Source: Nitrospira sp. (GTDB lineage Bacteria > Nitrospirota > Nitrospiria > Nitrospirales > Nitrospiraceae). Taken from it: a stretch of DNA of 46,145 bases. Under the pieces are notes generated by a model. That model worked only from the letters and a program-made list of their open reading frames with translations. It made no database searches and had not been told where the DNA came from. The stretch is from positions 1-46,145 of the forward strand of contig VOPR01000044.1 in assembly GCA_009594995.1 (NCBI GenBank). Reading direction: 5' to 3'. Below, one piece after another: positions 33,649-42,785 of this stretch (the stretch's first letter is position 1; every line of letters begins with the position of its first letter). A program made the position numbers and the translations under genes.

Positions 33649-34371
33649 TTATTTGCCGTCGGTCGCCTGGACGATCGCCTCGCGCAAACTCTGCGAGTGT
33701 GGATTGGTGACCTCGCGCCGGATGACAATGTCGGTCGGTGTCACGGCCTTGCCGTAGTAGTCCCTGCTCCACTCATCCCTGGAAATCAACGCGGCCCCTT
33801 CCAGGGAAATGCCGGCGAAGAGGCCTTTGGCCCTGACAAACGACAACAGGTCCGCACTCAAATTCGGCGTGGTTGCGCCGGAAACCCCGGCTCCGACCGG
33901 TCCCACAGCGACGGAGCCATCCGCCCCCAGCTTGAAGTTGCCTAACAGGAGCGAATCCACTCCACGCTGCGTCAGCACGAGCAGCACGACTTCCGACACC
34001 TGGGCGCCGAACTGAAATCCGAAACTGGCAGCCCCCATGGTAAAAAAGGCCGGTTCGCTCCATACCCCTGTTTTTTCGTCCCGGGCGACAAACACCCCGC
34101 TGCCGCCTGCGCCGCCATAGAACAGCGCCGCTTTCAAGAATTGCGGCACGATGAAAAGGCCCTTCGCATCCTTGATATGCTCGCGAAACCAGGACATGTT
34201 TGAATCGGCCAGGAAATTGGTGAGTGTCATACGTGACTGATCCACCAGGTCCCGCTGCTCGCGGTCGTCTGCCGCCCCGGCGGCTGGGGCGATAGCCAGC
34301 ACCAGGCTCATCAACAGCACCGCGATATGGTATCGCGAGCCCGGTCTGTTCGACGGCCTGTGATCGCTCAT
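33649..34371 (-). CDS. Exported SYLF (Ysc84) domain protein
   Basis: The 240-residue protein has a signal peptide (RYHIAVLLMSLVLAIAPAAGAAD, cleavage near AGA-AD) and a SYLF domain: LTNFLADSNMSWFREHIKDAKGLFIVPQFLKAALFYGGAGGSGVFVARDEKTGVWSEPAFFTMGAASFGFQFGAQVSEVVLLVLT. SYLF domains bind lipids. It is Gly-rich in the C-terminal half. I chose the ATG at 34371 because GGAGG lies 9 bases upstream; a longer frame exists to 34407. It is divergent from ettA and convergent with the HugZ-like gene. Confidence 0.92.
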   Translation of the reverse strand: MSDHRPSNRPGSRYHIAVLLMSLVLAIAPAAGAADDREQRDLVDQSRMTLTNFLADSNMSWFREHIKDAKGLFIVPQFLKAALFYGGAGGSGVFVARDEKTGVWSEPAFFTMGAASFGFQFGAQVSEVVLLVLTQRGVDSLLLGNFKLGADGSVAVGPVGAGVSGATTPNLSADLLSFVRAKGLFAGISLEGAALISRDEWSRDYYGKAVTPTDIVIRREVTNPHSQSLREAIVQATDGK

Positions 34372-34449
34372 ACGGATCCCTCCTCCAGACATGCTGTCTG
34401 TATTCAATCAGGACTGCGCCTTGGCGGCAACTCGACGGTCTCGTACCGG

Positions 34450-34479
34450 TTGTACCTGCTGCGCGCTCTTTGTTATGGT
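34450..34479 (+). promoter_or_regulatory. Candidate ettA promoter
   Basis: TTGTAC (34450-34455) and TATGGT (34474-34479) are 18 bases apart, with moderate consensus matches. The ettA ATG is 33 bases beyond the -10 box. Confidence 0.4.
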
Positions 34480-34512
34480 GATCGGCTAGTTTAAATTCAA
34501 CCGAGGATGGCT

Positions 34513-36195
34513 ATGGCGACAAACGATAAACAAGTCATTTTTTCACTGGTCGGTGTCGGCAAGGTCTATCCGCCGAAGAAACAGGTGTTGCGCGATATTT
34601 ATCTGGGCTTCTACTACGGCGCCAAGATCGGCGTCCTCGGGTTGAACGGATCCGGTAAAAGCTCGCTGCTCAAAATCATTGCCGGGACCGATCCCAACTA
34701 CGTCGGCGAGATCACCCGCTCGAAGGGCTACAGCGTCGGACTGCTCGAGCAGGAACCGCAACTCGACCCCAACAAGACCGTGAAAGAGGTCGTGGAGGAA
34801 GGCAAGAAGGAACTGGTCGCCTTGCTGCACGAGTACGAGGCGGTCAGCAACAGCATGGGCGAAGCCGGCCCCGATGAGATGGAAAAGCTCATCGACAAGC
34901 AGGCCCAGCTGCAGGAAAAGATCGAAGCCGCGAACGGCTGGGAACTGGAGAGCGAACTTGAAATCGCCATGGATGCACTGCGTTGCCCCCCTGCCGATCA
35001 GAAAATCAGCGTGCTCTCAGGAGGCGAGAAGCGTCGGGTAGCCCTCTGCCGCCTCATGATCCAGGAGCCGGATATCCTGCTGCTCGACGAGCCGACCAAT
35101 CACCTCGATGCCGAATCCGTGCAATGGCTGGAGCAGCACCTCCAACAGTACAAAGGGACCGTCATCGCCGTGACCCACGACCGGTACTTTCTGGACAACG
35201 TGGCGGGCTGGATTCTGGAACTCGATCGCGGCTCCGGTATTCCCTTCCAGGGCAATTACACCGCGTGGCTCGAACAGAAGCAGGATCGGTTGGAGAAAGA
35301 AGAGAAGGCCGAATCCAAGCGGAAGAAAACACTCGAGCACGAGTTGGAATGGATTCGCATGTCGCCGAAGGCCCGGCAGTCGAAGGGCAAGGCGCGTCTC
35401 AACCGGTATGAGGAATTGGTCAATCAAAAGCAGGACCAGCTGGCCGCCGATCTGGAAATCTATATTCCGCCGGGACCCCGGCTCGGCGACCTGGTAGTCG
35501 AGGCCAAGGGCATCAGCAAAGCGTTCGGCGACAACGTGCTCTATGAAAATGTGGAGTTCAGCCTGCCGAAGGGCGGCATCGTCGGGGTCGTCGGTCCCAA
35601 CGGTGCGGGCAAGACCACCATGTTCCGCATGATCATCGGCAAGGAGAAGCCGGATACGGGCAGCATTCGCATCGGCGAGACGGTCAAGCTCGGTTATGTC
35701 GATCAGGATCGTACGCTCGATCCCAACAAGACGGTGTACGAAGTCATTTCCGAGGGACAAGACACGATCATGCTGGGCAAGGCCGAAGTGAATGCCCGTG
35801 GCTACTGCGCCCGCTTCAACTTCGCCGGCACCGATCAGCAGAAAAAGGTCAAGGATCTCTCAGGCGGCGAGCGGAACCGCGTGCACCTCGCGCGCATGTT
35901 GAAAGAAGGCGCCAACCTGATCATCCTCGACGAGCCCACGAACGACCTGGATGTGAATACGTTGCGCGCGTTGGAAGAGGGGTTGGAAGGGTTTGCCGGC
36001 TGCGCCGTCATCAGCAGTCACGACCGCTGGTTTTTGGACCGCATTGCGACCCACATCATGGCTTTCGAAGGCGACAGCAAAGTCGTCTGGTACGAAGGCA
36101 ACTACAGCGAATACGAAGCCGATCGGAAGCGGCGGCTCGGGAAAGAAGCCGATCAGCCGCATCGCATTCGCTATCGCAAACTGACCAGGAACTAG
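34513..36195 (+). CDS. ettA: Energy-dependent translational throttle EttA (ABC-F ATPase)
   Basis: The 560-residue protein is an ABC-F family ATPase with two nucleotide-binding domains. Domain one: Walker [10 protein letters not shown], signature [14 protein letters not shown], Walker [16 protein letters not shown]. Domain two: [38 protein letters not shown]. The linker between them ([34 protein letters not shown]) is the EttA P-site-tRNA interaction motif. EttA gates entry of the ribosome into the elongation cycle depending on ATP/ADP. The start at 34513 has GAGG 6 bases upstream; an ATG at 34507 is too close to it. Confidence 0.95.
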   Translation: MATNDKQVIFSLVGVGKVYPPKKQVLRDIYLGFYYGAKIGVLGLNGSGKSSLLKIIAGTDPNYVGEITRSKGYSVGLLEQEPQLDPNKTVKEVVEEGKKELVALLHEYEAVSNSMGEAGPDEMEKLIDKQAQLQEKIEAANGWELESELEIAMDALRCPPADQKISVLSGGEKRRVALCRLMIQEPDILLLDEPTNHLDAESVQWLEQHLQQYKGTVIAVTHDRYFLDNVAGWILELDRGSGIPFQGNYTAWLEQKQDRLEKEEKAESKRKKTLEHELEWIRMSPKARQSKGKARLNRYEELVNQKQDQLAADLEIYIPPGPRLGDLVVEAKGISKAFGDNVLYENVEFSLPKGGIVGVVGPNGAGKTTMFRMIIGKEKPDTGSIRIGETVKLGYVDQDRTLDPNKTVYEVISEGQDTIMLGKAEVNARGYCARFNFAGTDQQKKVKDLSGGERNRVHLARMLKEGANLIILDEPTNDLDVNTLRALEEGLEGFAGCAVISSHDRWFLDRIATHIMAFEGDSKVVWYEGNYSEYEADRKRRLGKEADQPHRIRYRKLTRN

Positions 36196-36322
36196 CCGGC
36201 TGTTGAAAGGAGCCTCCAGCAGCGTTGTCGGTCGCACGCCTCCCTGCGACGTACCCGGATGTTACGCCTCGGTCTAGCGTGCTTCCTGCGGCCTTGCTGG
36301 ACGACCCTTTTGAACAGCCTGC
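36196..36322. repeat. Imperfect 127-bp palindromic intergenic repeat
   Basis: The left arm (from 36196, GGCTGTTGAAAGGAGCC...) and the reverse complement of the right arm (to 36322, GGCTGTTCAAAAGGGTCG...) align over about 45 bases with shared blocks GGCTGTT, AAAGG, TCCAGCA and GCACGC. The middle contains GTACCC. It starts immediately after the ettA stop and could act as a terminator. I associate repeats with such ends (GGCTGTTCAAAAAGG) with Nitrospira intergenic regions, from memory. Confidence 0.6.
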
Positions 36323-36393
36323 GACGGTTCTAAATTTGTCACGACTCTTCCCGGAGAAACATCCGTTTTTCCGATTCAACCGTAGAGTCACTC

Positions 36394-37650
36394 ATGAGCA
36401 TGTTATCGGGACGTTCCCTCAGCTCCTGGCTCGCGGTGTTGCTGATCTCCTCCGCCTCCTGTGCGACCGTTGCTCCTCCTCAGGACCTTTCCCCTGATCC
36501 TCGTCCTGTGACGACCAGGGCCACGCTGCAGTTGGGGCAAAAGGAATTGGCCGACGGCCGGTTCGTCGGGCTGGCGTTCTCCGGCGGGGGGAGCCGCGCG
36601 GCCGTGTTCGGCGCGGCGGTCATGAAAGAACTGGACCGGCTGGGTGTGCTCCAGCAGGTCGATGTGTTGTCTGCGGTATCCGGAGGAGCACTGCCTGCGG
36701 CGTCTTACGCGCTGGAGGGGTACCGCGACTTTAGTTTTCAAAACGGGTTCGTCGAGCAGATCGGCCGTGATATTCAAGGCGCAGTGGCGGGGCCCTGGTA
36801 TTTGGCTCCTCACAACCTGCTCCGGTACGCATTGACGGACCGCATTCCATCCGAACAAGTCATTCAGGCGCTGGATGAGCGATTGTTTCGCGGTGCGACC
36901 TTCGCCGATCTCAATCCGGCAAAACCGATTCTCCTGTTGAACTCGACAGATGCCCTGACGGGCGATCCCCTTATCATTTCCGATGAACAATTTGCTCAGC
37001 TGGGGGTGCCGCTGGCTCCGTTCAGTATTGCGCGAGCCGTCTATATGTCCGCCGCCTATCCGGGCGTGTTGGAGCCGCTCGCCATTTCCAGTGGTGAGTC
37101 TGGTCACAACGGAGCCGCTTCTCCGCCGGTACTGGCCTATGACGGGGGCGCGGCTGACAATCTCGGCATTCGAACTCTCGTGCAAGTGGTGGAGGAGGCC
37201 TTGTCGGAACGGCCGATGGCGGACCGCTTTCCGCAGGGCTGTCTGGTCATCTCGATCGACGCGACGGGCCGTCAAAAGAACGAGGCGCGCAAACCGCTCT
37301 CCGCTGCCGCCGCCTTGCTCAGGGGCCATCGCCGAAATGTGTTGGAGCTCGCCGGGATTCCAGCGGCCCGGCAAGACATGGCGATGTTGGGCACATTCCG
37401 GGTCGGACAGGATGGAACCGGAGGGACCTGCCGCTTCTGGCATGTGGCGTTGCGTCAATTGCCGGACAGCGATCCGCTTGGCGATCGGGTCACGCATATC
37501 AAAACGAATCTGGGATTATCTGCGGACGATCAGGCCGCGTTAATTGCGGCCGCGGCCCGTCTCGTGGCGAAGGGTCGCGAGGAGATGAATCGGACCGCCG
37601 GTTGGGCTGGTTTCATCAGCACGGAGCCGGTGTTGCGTTCCCATCCATGA
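36394..37650 (+). CDS. Patatin-like phospholipase lipoprotein
   Basis: The 418-residue protein has a lipoprotein signal peptide ending LLISSASC (C23) and a patatin domain. The oxyanion loop is GLAFSGGGSRAAVFGAAV, the catalytic serine is S96 in LSAVSGGALPAAS, and the aspartate is D250 in AYDGGAADNLG. The residue at the first Gly of the usual G-x-S-x-G is Ala94 (A-V-S-G-G). It is probably a membrane-tethered acyl hydrolase of lipids. The stop overlaps the next ATG as ATGA, so it heads an operon of three genes. Confidence 0.9.
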   Translation: MSMLSGRSLSSWLAVLLISSASCATVAPPQDLSPDPRPVTTRATLQLGQKELADGRFVGLAFSGGGSRAAVFGAAVMKELDRLGVLQQVDVLSAVSGGALPAASYALEGYRDFSFQNGFVEQIGRDIQGAVAGPWYLAPHNLLRYALTDRIPSEQVIQALDERLFRGATFADLNPAKPILLLNSTDALTGDPLIISDEQFAQLGVPLAPFSIARAVYMSAAYPGVLEPLAISSGESGHNGAASPPVLAYDGGAADNLGIRTLVQVVEEALSERPMADRFPQGCLVISIDATGRQKNEARKPLSAAAALLRGHRRNVLELAGIPAARQDMAMLGTFRVGQDGTGGTCRFWHVALRQLPDSDPLGDRVTHIKTNLGLSADDQAALIAAAARLVAKGREEMNRTAGWAGFISTEPVLRSHP

Positions 37651-38321
37651 GCGACTCGACGGACAGGCGCCGCATCTTCGTCACCGGTGCAACCGGATAC
37701 CTTGGCGCGAGACTCATTCCCTTGCTGCTCGAACGGGGCCATCATGTCACGGCTCTGGCTCGCGAAGCCTCTCTCAAAAAGGTTCCCGCCGGATGTCAGG
37801 TCGTGACAGGCAATCCCCTGGATGCGGAGACATTCACGGATGCTGTGCGTGGGAGCGATACGCTGGTGCAGTTGGTCGGGGTACCGAAACCGGCGCCCTG
37901 GAAAGGTCCGCAGTTTCGCGCGATCGACGGGCCTTCCGCGATGGCTGCGATCCGAGCCGCCGCGGCCGCGAGTGTGCCGCACTTTGTCTATGTCAGTGTC
38001 GCCCAGCCAGCCCCCATCATGCGAGACTACCTTGCCGTGCGCCGTGAGTGTGAGGCGGCCATTGCGCAGGCCGTACTTGTCGCGACCATCCTGAGACCTT
38101 GGTATATTCTCGGGCCCGGTCATTGGTGGCCGTTGGCATTGCAGCCGGTCTATCGTCTGCTGGAACGAATCCCGGGAACACAGGAGGCGGCGACTCGCTT
38201 GGGCTTGGTCACGATTCGGGAGATGCTTGGGGCGATGGTGTGGGCTATTGAACATCGGCCCACGAGCCGACGGGTAGTCGATGTGCCGGAAATCAGGCGC
38301 CTTGGCCGGAGCAACCAATGA
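37647..38321 (+). CDS. NAD(P)-dependent epimerase/dehydratase-like SDR
   Basis: The 224-residue protein is an atypical SDR with the nucleotide-binding motif VTGATGYLGARLIPLLLERGHHV near residue 13 and R-containing strand TALAREASL. The YVSVAQPAPIMRDYLAVRRECEAAI stretch keeps the Tyr-x-x-x-type pattern loosely (RDYLAVRRE), so catalytic residues are not certain. It is shorter than typical NmrA or UDP-sugar epimerases. The start overlaps the patatin stop and its stop overlaps the start of the next gene (ATGA), so the three are translated together. Confidence 0.85.
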   Translation: MSDSTDRRRIFVTGATGYLGARLIPLLLERGHHVTALAREASLKKVPAGCQVVTGNPLDAETFTDAVRGSDTLVQLVGVPKPAPWKGPQFRAIDGPSAMAAIRAAAAASVPHFVYVSVAQPAPIMRDYLAVRRECEAAIAQAVLVATILRPWYILGPGHWWPLALQPVYRLLERIPGTQEAATRLGLVTIREMLGAMVWAIEHRPTSRRVVDVPEIRRLGRSNQ

Positions 38322-39202
38322 AACCGACGGTGTTGATTACAGGCGCAGCCGGGCTGATCGGTGGGTATCTCGTCAGAAGCGCCGCTCGTTGGGCGCCCCA
38401 ATGGGAGGTGTGCGGACTCAGCAGAGCCGAGGCAGACCTCACCGATCGGGACCAGGTGAAAGCAGTCTGGCGGCGATACAGTCCCAGCCTCGTCATTCAC
38501 TGCGCGGCATTGAGCCGGACCGGCGCCTGTGAACAGGATCCCGCGCGAGCCAGGCGCATCAATGTCGAGGCGACCCGCTCCCTTGCCGACATGGCCCGGG
38601 ATGTTCCCTTCGTGTTCCTCTCCACCGATCAGGTCTTTGACGGTTCGAAGGGGCATTATGTTGAAGCGGATGAGGTGCGGCCGCTGAATGTCTACGCGCA
38701 GACGAAGGCCGAAGCGGAGCGGGTGGTGCTCGAGAACCCGGCCCACTCAGTGGTTCGGATCGCGTTGACGGCCGGGACGTCACCGACGCATGACCGGAGT
38801 TTCGTCGAGGATATGCTGCGCGCTACGGCGAAGGGCACGAAGCTGACGCTGTTCATGGACGAGTTTCGTTGTCCCATGCCGGCGGGAGCGTTGGTCCGTG
38901 CGCTCTGGGAGTTTGCCGCGCAACCGCGGGCCGGGTGTTATCACCTGGGTGGAGACGAACGGTTGTCGCGCTGGGAGATCGGTGAAGCGGTAGCAGGGCG
39001 GTATCCGGAACTGCGACCGTGGATTCAGCCCGGGTCGCTCGCGGACTATCACGGCCCGCCGCGCCCCCCGGATTTGTCTATGTGCAGCGACAAAATGCAG
39101 GCGCTCCTGTCGTTTCGTTTGCCTGGCTTCCGTCAGTGGCTTGCCTCCGGGATCCCGAATGACTCGGATCCCTGGGACTATGCCTCCGCTCGTGCCCAAT
39201 AA
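38318..39202 (+). CDS. RmlD-like sugar-nucleotide reductase (SDR family)
   Basis: The 294-residue protein resembles dTDP-4-dehydrorhamnose reductase. It starts LITGAAGLIGGYLVRSA, has the conserved region DLTDRDQVKAVWRRYSPSLVIHCAALSRTGACEQDP, FVFLSTDQVFDGSKGHYVE and the YxxxK motif as VYAQTKAEAERVVL, followed by SVVRIALTAGTS. It is likely active as a reductase, but its substrate is not certain; rhamnose partner genes are not in the window. It overlaps its upstream neighbour as ATGA and ends one base from the convergent cytochrome gene. Confidence 0.88.
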   Translation: MKPTVLITGAAGLIGGYLVRSAARWAPQWEVCGLSRAEADLTDRDQVKAVWRRYSPSLVIHCAALSRTGACEQDPARARRINVEATRSLADMARDVPFVFLSTDQVFDGSKGHYVEADEVRPLNVYAQTKAEAERVVLENPAHSVVRIALTAGTSPTHDRSFVEDMLRATAKGTKLTLFMDEFRCPMPAGALVRALWEFAAQPRAGCYHLGGDERLSRWEIGEAVAGRYPELRPWIQPGSLADYHGPPRPPDLSMCSDKMQALLSFRLPGFRQWLASGIPNDSDPWDYASARAQ

Positions 39203-39214
39203 ATTATTGCGGCA
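39193..39214. terminator. Palindrome spanning two convergent stop codons
   Basis: TGCC-CAATAA, a single A, then TTATTG-C-GGCA form an inverted repeat. The two arms carry the TAA stop codons of the RmlD-like gene (+) and the cytochrome c gene (-), so one hairpin could terminate both transcripts, although the U-tracts are short. Confidence 0.35.
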
Positions 39215-39557
39215 ATGTTCGAATATAGGCGAGCACATTGTGAATGTCGCGTTCAGAGAGGCGTCCTTTCCACGACGGCATATTCGGCTTGCCCTCATGA
39301 ATGGTCGCAAGCAGGGCTCGTTCCGATTTATTTTTCGTCGCCGGCGCCGTGAGATTGGCTGGGTCCGGGCCGAGTAGCTTGTAGCCATCCCCTTGGCCTT
39401 GAGGTCCGTGGCATCCGGCGCAGTATTTGACGAAGAGCGTTTTGCCCTTTGCGAGAGGATCGACCGTTTGCCCGGCCGCGCCGCTTGCGTTCAAGTGAGG
39501 GAGTACACCGGCAAGCGCCATCACCATCACGGACATTCTGACAACACTCCTGTTCAT
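39204..39557 (-). CDS. Small periplasmic cytochrome c
   Basis: The 117-residue protein has an N-terminal signal peptide (VVRMSVMVMALAGVLPHLNASGAAG) and a single class I cytochrome c domain. The heme motif is CAGCH at residues 46-50 (KYCAGCHGPQGQGDG), and Met93 in GKPNMPSWKG is the probable sixth ligand, within a domain ending LSERDIHNVLAYIRTL. It carries electrons in the periplasm. The start at 39557 has GGAGG 7 bases upstream; a longer frame without support extends to 39680. Its electron partner is not encoded nearby. Confidence 0.95.
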   Translation of the reverse strand: MNRSVVRMSVMVMALAGVLPHLNASGAAGQTVDPLAKGKTLFVKYCAGCHGPQGQGDGYKLLGPDPANLTAPATKNKSERALLATIHEGKPNMPSWKGRLSERDIHNVLAYIRTLPQ

Positions 39558-39739
39558 TGTGCTTCCTCCAGTCTGATGGAATCGTCTCACCTGCACCTGG
39601 CGCGTTCGATCATACGCTCGCTCTGAAGCCGATGCCATTGCGATTGCCATGAGTGTGTTGCAGTGGCCGCCGTAGTACAATCATTCGACTACGTATGTGA
39701 CTCTTGTGCCTTCGCGGTTCACCTTCGATCACCGATCGC

Positions 39740-40540
39740 ATGACGGCGACAGATCCACTGTCTCTCCTCATAACCGGCTGGGCTGCTTCGGCGGTTCTGA
39801 TGGCTGTGCTCTGCCTGATTGAACGCCGCCTGCAGAATCTGTCCATCGCCGATGTGGGCTGGTGCTATGGACTGGCGTTGGTGGTGTGGTGGTACGCGAG
39901 TGCCGCACCGGGGGAACCATCCAGGCGCTGGCTGGTCGCGCTGATGGTCTTTCTGTACGCCATACGTCTTGGCACGCATATTCTGTTTGATCGGCTGTGG
40001 CACAAACCGGAAGACGGGCGGTATCGGGCGCTACGTGTGCGTTGGGGCGAGCAGGGCTCAACAAATCGATTCTGGTACTTTCAACTGCAGGCAGCCGCCA
40101 TCGCCTGGTTTTCCCTGCCGCCGCTGGTGGTCATGCAGAATCCCTATCCGCCGTTTCATCTCTGGGACTTGCTTGGCTTCCTGCTCTGGGGCGTGGCGGT
40201 GACAGGGGAAGCGGTCGCCGATTGGCAGTTGGCGGCCTTCCGCCGTCAGCCTTGGAACAAGGACCGTGTGTGCCGTGATGGGCTCTGGTATTACTCCCGC
40301 CATCCCAACTATTTTTTTGAGTGGCTGCACTGGTGGAGTTATGTCGTGATGGCGCTGGCGAGCCCGTTGGGCAATTGGGGTGTGACCCTGATCGGTCCGC
40401 TCACGATGGGCTGGGCGCTCCTGAAAGTCACCGGGATTCCCTGGACCGAGACCCAGACCATGACGAGCCGGGCTGCGGAGTATGCGGCCTATCGCCGCAC
40501 GACCAACGCGTTCATTCCCTGGTTTCCCCGTCGACCGTAA
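39740..40540 (+). CDS. DUF1295 membrane protein (steroid 5-alpha-reductase-like)
   Basis: The 266-residue protein has about six to seven hydrophobic helices and the DUF1295 hallmark GLWYYSRHPNYFFEWLHWW, with a preceding WNKDRVCRDG. Related steroid 5-alpha-reductase-like and isoprenylcysteine methyltransferase enzymes use this C-terminal motif to bind NADPH or SAM. It starts at the ATG for MTATDPL; a longer frame to 39704 exists. The reaction is unknown. Confidence 0.88.
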   Translation: MTATDPLSLLITGWAASAVLMAVLCLIERRLQNLSIADVGWCYGLALVVWWYASAAPGEPSRRWLVALMVFLYAIRLGTHILFDRLWHKPEDGRYRALRVRWGEQGSTNRFWYFQLQAAAIAWFSLPPLVVMQNPYPPFHLWDLLGFLLWGVAVTGEAVADWQLAAFRRQPWNKDRVCRDGLWYYSRHPNYFFEWLHWWSYVVMALASPLGNWGVTLIGPLTMGWALLKVTGIPWTETQTMTSRAAEYAAYRRTTNAFIPWFPRRP

Positions 40541-40556
40541 GGAATGACTCATCGGC

Positions 40557-40781
40557 TTAGGGGTTGTCTTTCAACTCCGCCAGCCGTGTGCGCGCCGTTT
40601 TGGCGGCGGGACTCTCGGGATAGTGGCGAATGATGTCTTCGTACAGTTCTCTTGCATGGGCTTTGTTGGTTTGTCGTTCTTCGAACTGAGCGGTTTCGAG
40701 CATTTGTGCCGCCTGGTCGGGGCCGCAGGCCGATAGAGTGAGGAAGAGGGCCACAATAGTCCAGGCAGGCAGGTTGTTCAT
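40557..40781 (-). CDS. Small lipoprotein with a TPR/YbgF-like segment
   Basis: The 74-residue protein has a lipoprotein signal peptide (IVALFLTLSAC, modified C19) followed by one helical-repeat-like unit, TNKAHARELYEDIIRHYPESPAAKTARTRLAELK, that resembles the end of YbgF/BamD-type TPRs. AAAGGA lies about 9 bases before the ATG. It is too short for a full repeat domain. It is convergent with the DUF1295 gene. Confidence 0.75.
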   Translation of the reverse strand: MNNLPAWTIVALFLTLSACGPDQAAQMLETAQFEERQTNKAHARELYEDIIRHYPESPAAKTARTRLAELKDNP

Positions 40782-40895
40782 GCGGCGGTCCTTTCGACTG
40801 ATTGGTCGCGCAGCGCAGGTCGGCGCGATGGTCTTACTCCAGTGTGTGCCAGAGGAGTGTGCGTTGCAAGGGGGCAGGAACAAGCGAGTCCGCTT

Positions 40896-41216
40896 TTAAG
40901 CCGTGACGTCTTCCCGGATGCCGAATCGTGGAGAGGTAATGGCTTCACTCCGGCAGCGAGGACAACGGCTTGGGCGTGTGAGCCTGGTTCGGTCGCGGAA
41001 GGCGTACGTGCAATCCTGACATTCCGAGGGTTCCAGCAGAAAGGTTCGCGAGGAATCGTGGGCGAGCGTTTTTACAATGTGCGTGAGATGATCCTCCACC
41101 TGTCGCTCCGGCATGCCAAGGAGCTGGGCCAACTGGTGAGAGGACAGCAGGGTGCCGGTCAGCAGCGCGATCATCCGTCGCCGGGGTGTCTGGTCAGGTG
41201 ACGACATGCGGCTCAT
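40896..41216 (-). CDS. Predicted transcriptional regulator: HTH fused to a zinc ribbon
   Basis: The 106-residue protein has an N-terminal winged-HTH-like region (RMIALLTGTLLSSHQLAQLLGMPERQVEDHLTHIVKTL) and a C-terminal zinc ribbon with C66, C69, C85 and C88 (SECQDCTYAF ... PSRCPRCRSEAI). This matches the COG3357 group, predicted regulators that are best known from archaea. It is divergent from tldD with only 36 bases between the two starts if the tldD start at 41253 is used, so it may control that pair. No DNA target is known. Confidence 0.8.
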   Translation of the reverse strand: MSRMSSPDQTPRRRMIALLTGTLLSSHQLAQLLGMPERQVEDHLTHIVKTLAHDSSRTFLLEPSECQDCTYAFRDRTRLTRPSRCPRCRSEAITSPRFGIREDVTA

Positions 41217-41252
41217 ATCATAGGTGAACCGTCTGTCGATGAAAAGGCAGGC

Positions 41253-42785
41253 ATGAGCGACCGCGATCTTGATATACTACGCGAAACTGCCTGTGCATCA
41301 CGCGCAGGGAAAGACGCTGCTATGACTGGACCGCTGTGGGACGAGTTGGCCGAACTGGCGTTGTCTCGAGTACGCGCGGCCGGAGTTGAGTATGCGGATA
41401 TCCGGCTGCTCGACACGACGACGCGGACGATCAGCGGGGAAGACCGGCGCATCGCGCACATCCGCGAGGGTACCGATCGCGGGTTCGGTATTCGAGTCCT
41501 CCATCGTGGCGCCTGGGGTTTTGCCGCCAGTTCCATTATTTCCCTCGAAGAAATCCCTCGTGTCGCCGATCTTGCCGTAGAAATCGCGAAGGGATCAGCG
41601 TCGCTCGCAATCAGCAAGGTGCACCTGGCGCCAGAGCCGGTGCATCGCGACCGTATCGTCACCCCCTGCCGCCTGGATCCCTTTGCGGTTTCGCTGGAAG
41701 AACAGACGGCGCTGCTGTTGAACACGATGGAGGTGATCCAGCGACAGCCGGGCGTCGTGAGGAGTCACGCCAGCCTGTGGGCGCAACGCGATCGCAAACT
41801 GTTCGTCTCCACCGAAGGTTCTCACCTGGATTTCACATTACTGGCGATGCAGGGCGACTGCACGGCGACGGCAGTCCACGACGGCCGGTTTGCCAGCCGT
41901 TCCTTCAACACGCCGCATCTGCGCATGGGCTACGAACTGGTCCGCGACGCCGACTTCGCGCGAGAAGGGGCCCGGATCGCCGAACAGGCGGTGGAGAAGG
42001 TACGGGCTCCGGCCATCGACGCGGGGCGCTATGACCTGGTGCTTGATCCGGAACATCTCTCGTTGACGATGCATGAGTCCTGCGGGCATCCCAGCGAATT
42101 GGATCGCGCGCTGGGATATGAGGCCAACTATGCCGGAACCAGTTTTCTGACACCGGACAAATGCGGCACCTATCGGTACGGCTCGTCCCACGTGAATCTG
42201 GTGGCCGACAATACCGAGCCGGACACTCTGGCGGCAACGGGTTACGACGATGACGGGGTCAGTTGCCAGAAGTGGGATATCGTGCGAGAGGGGATTTTTG
42301 TCGGCTACTGTACGAATCGCGAGGTGGCGACGAAAATCAACGAGGAACGGTCGCGCGGATCGAACCGGGCGGACAGTTGGGGGAGCGTGCCGATGGTCCG
42401 CATTGCCAACATCGGCCTTGAACCGGGAGCGGCCACACTTGATGGGCTTCTGGCCGACGTGAAACGGGGCATCTATATCGAAGGCCACGGGTCCTACAGT
42501 ATCGACCAGCGGCGGTACAATTTTCAGTTCGGCGGCGATGCGTTCTGGCTGGTGGAAAACGGTCGACGGACCCATATGGTTCGAGACGTGATCTACCACG
42601 GCATCACCCCGGAGTTCTGGGGCCGGTGCGACGGTGTCGCCGACCGTTCCCATCGCCGTCGGTATGGATTCATCACCTGCGGCAAGGGCCAGCCGGGCCA
42701 ATCAGGCTGGATGACCCACGCCGCGTCACATGCCCGCTTCCGGCGGGTGGATGTGATCAGCGGACAGACTAAGGCCGGCGAATGA
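41253..42785 (+). CDS. tldD: TldD-family metallopeptidase
   Basis: The 510-residue protein matches TldD, which pairs with TldE to cleave peptides, including RiPP leader peptides and possibly unfolded peptides. The HExxxH zinc motif is H274-E275-x3-H279 in LTMHESCGHPSELDRALGYE, and a third ligand is probably C476 in GFITCGKGQPGQ. The start at 41253 has AAGG 5 bases upstream; an alternative ATG at 41322 (MTGPLWDEL) would fit the family start well but has only a distant AGGGA. Its stop overlaps the tldE start as ATGA. Confidence 0.93.
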   Translation: MSDRDLDILRETACASRAGKDAAMTGPLWDELAELALSRVRAAGVEYADIRLLDTTTRTISGEDRRIAHIREGTDRGFGIRVLHRGAWGFAASSIISLEEIPRVADLAVEIAKGSASLAISKVHLAPEPVHRDRIVTPCRLDPFAVSLEEQTALLLNTMEVIQRQPGVVRSHASLWAQRDRKLFVSTEGSHLDFTLLAMQGDCTATAVHDGRFASRSFNTPHLRMGYELVRDADFAREGARIAEQAVEKVRAPAIDAGRYDLVLDPEHLSLTMHESCGHPSELDRALGYEANYAGTSFLTPDKCGTYRYGSSHVNLVADNTEPDTLAATGYDDDGVSCQKWDIVREGIFVGYCTNREVATKINEERSRGSNRADSWGSVPMVRIANIGLEPGAATLDGLLADVKRGIYIEGHGSYSIDQRRYNFQFGGDAFWLVENGRRTHMVRDVIYHGITPEFWGRCDGVADRSHRRRYGFITCGKGQPGQSGWMTHAASHARFRRVDVISGQTKAGE

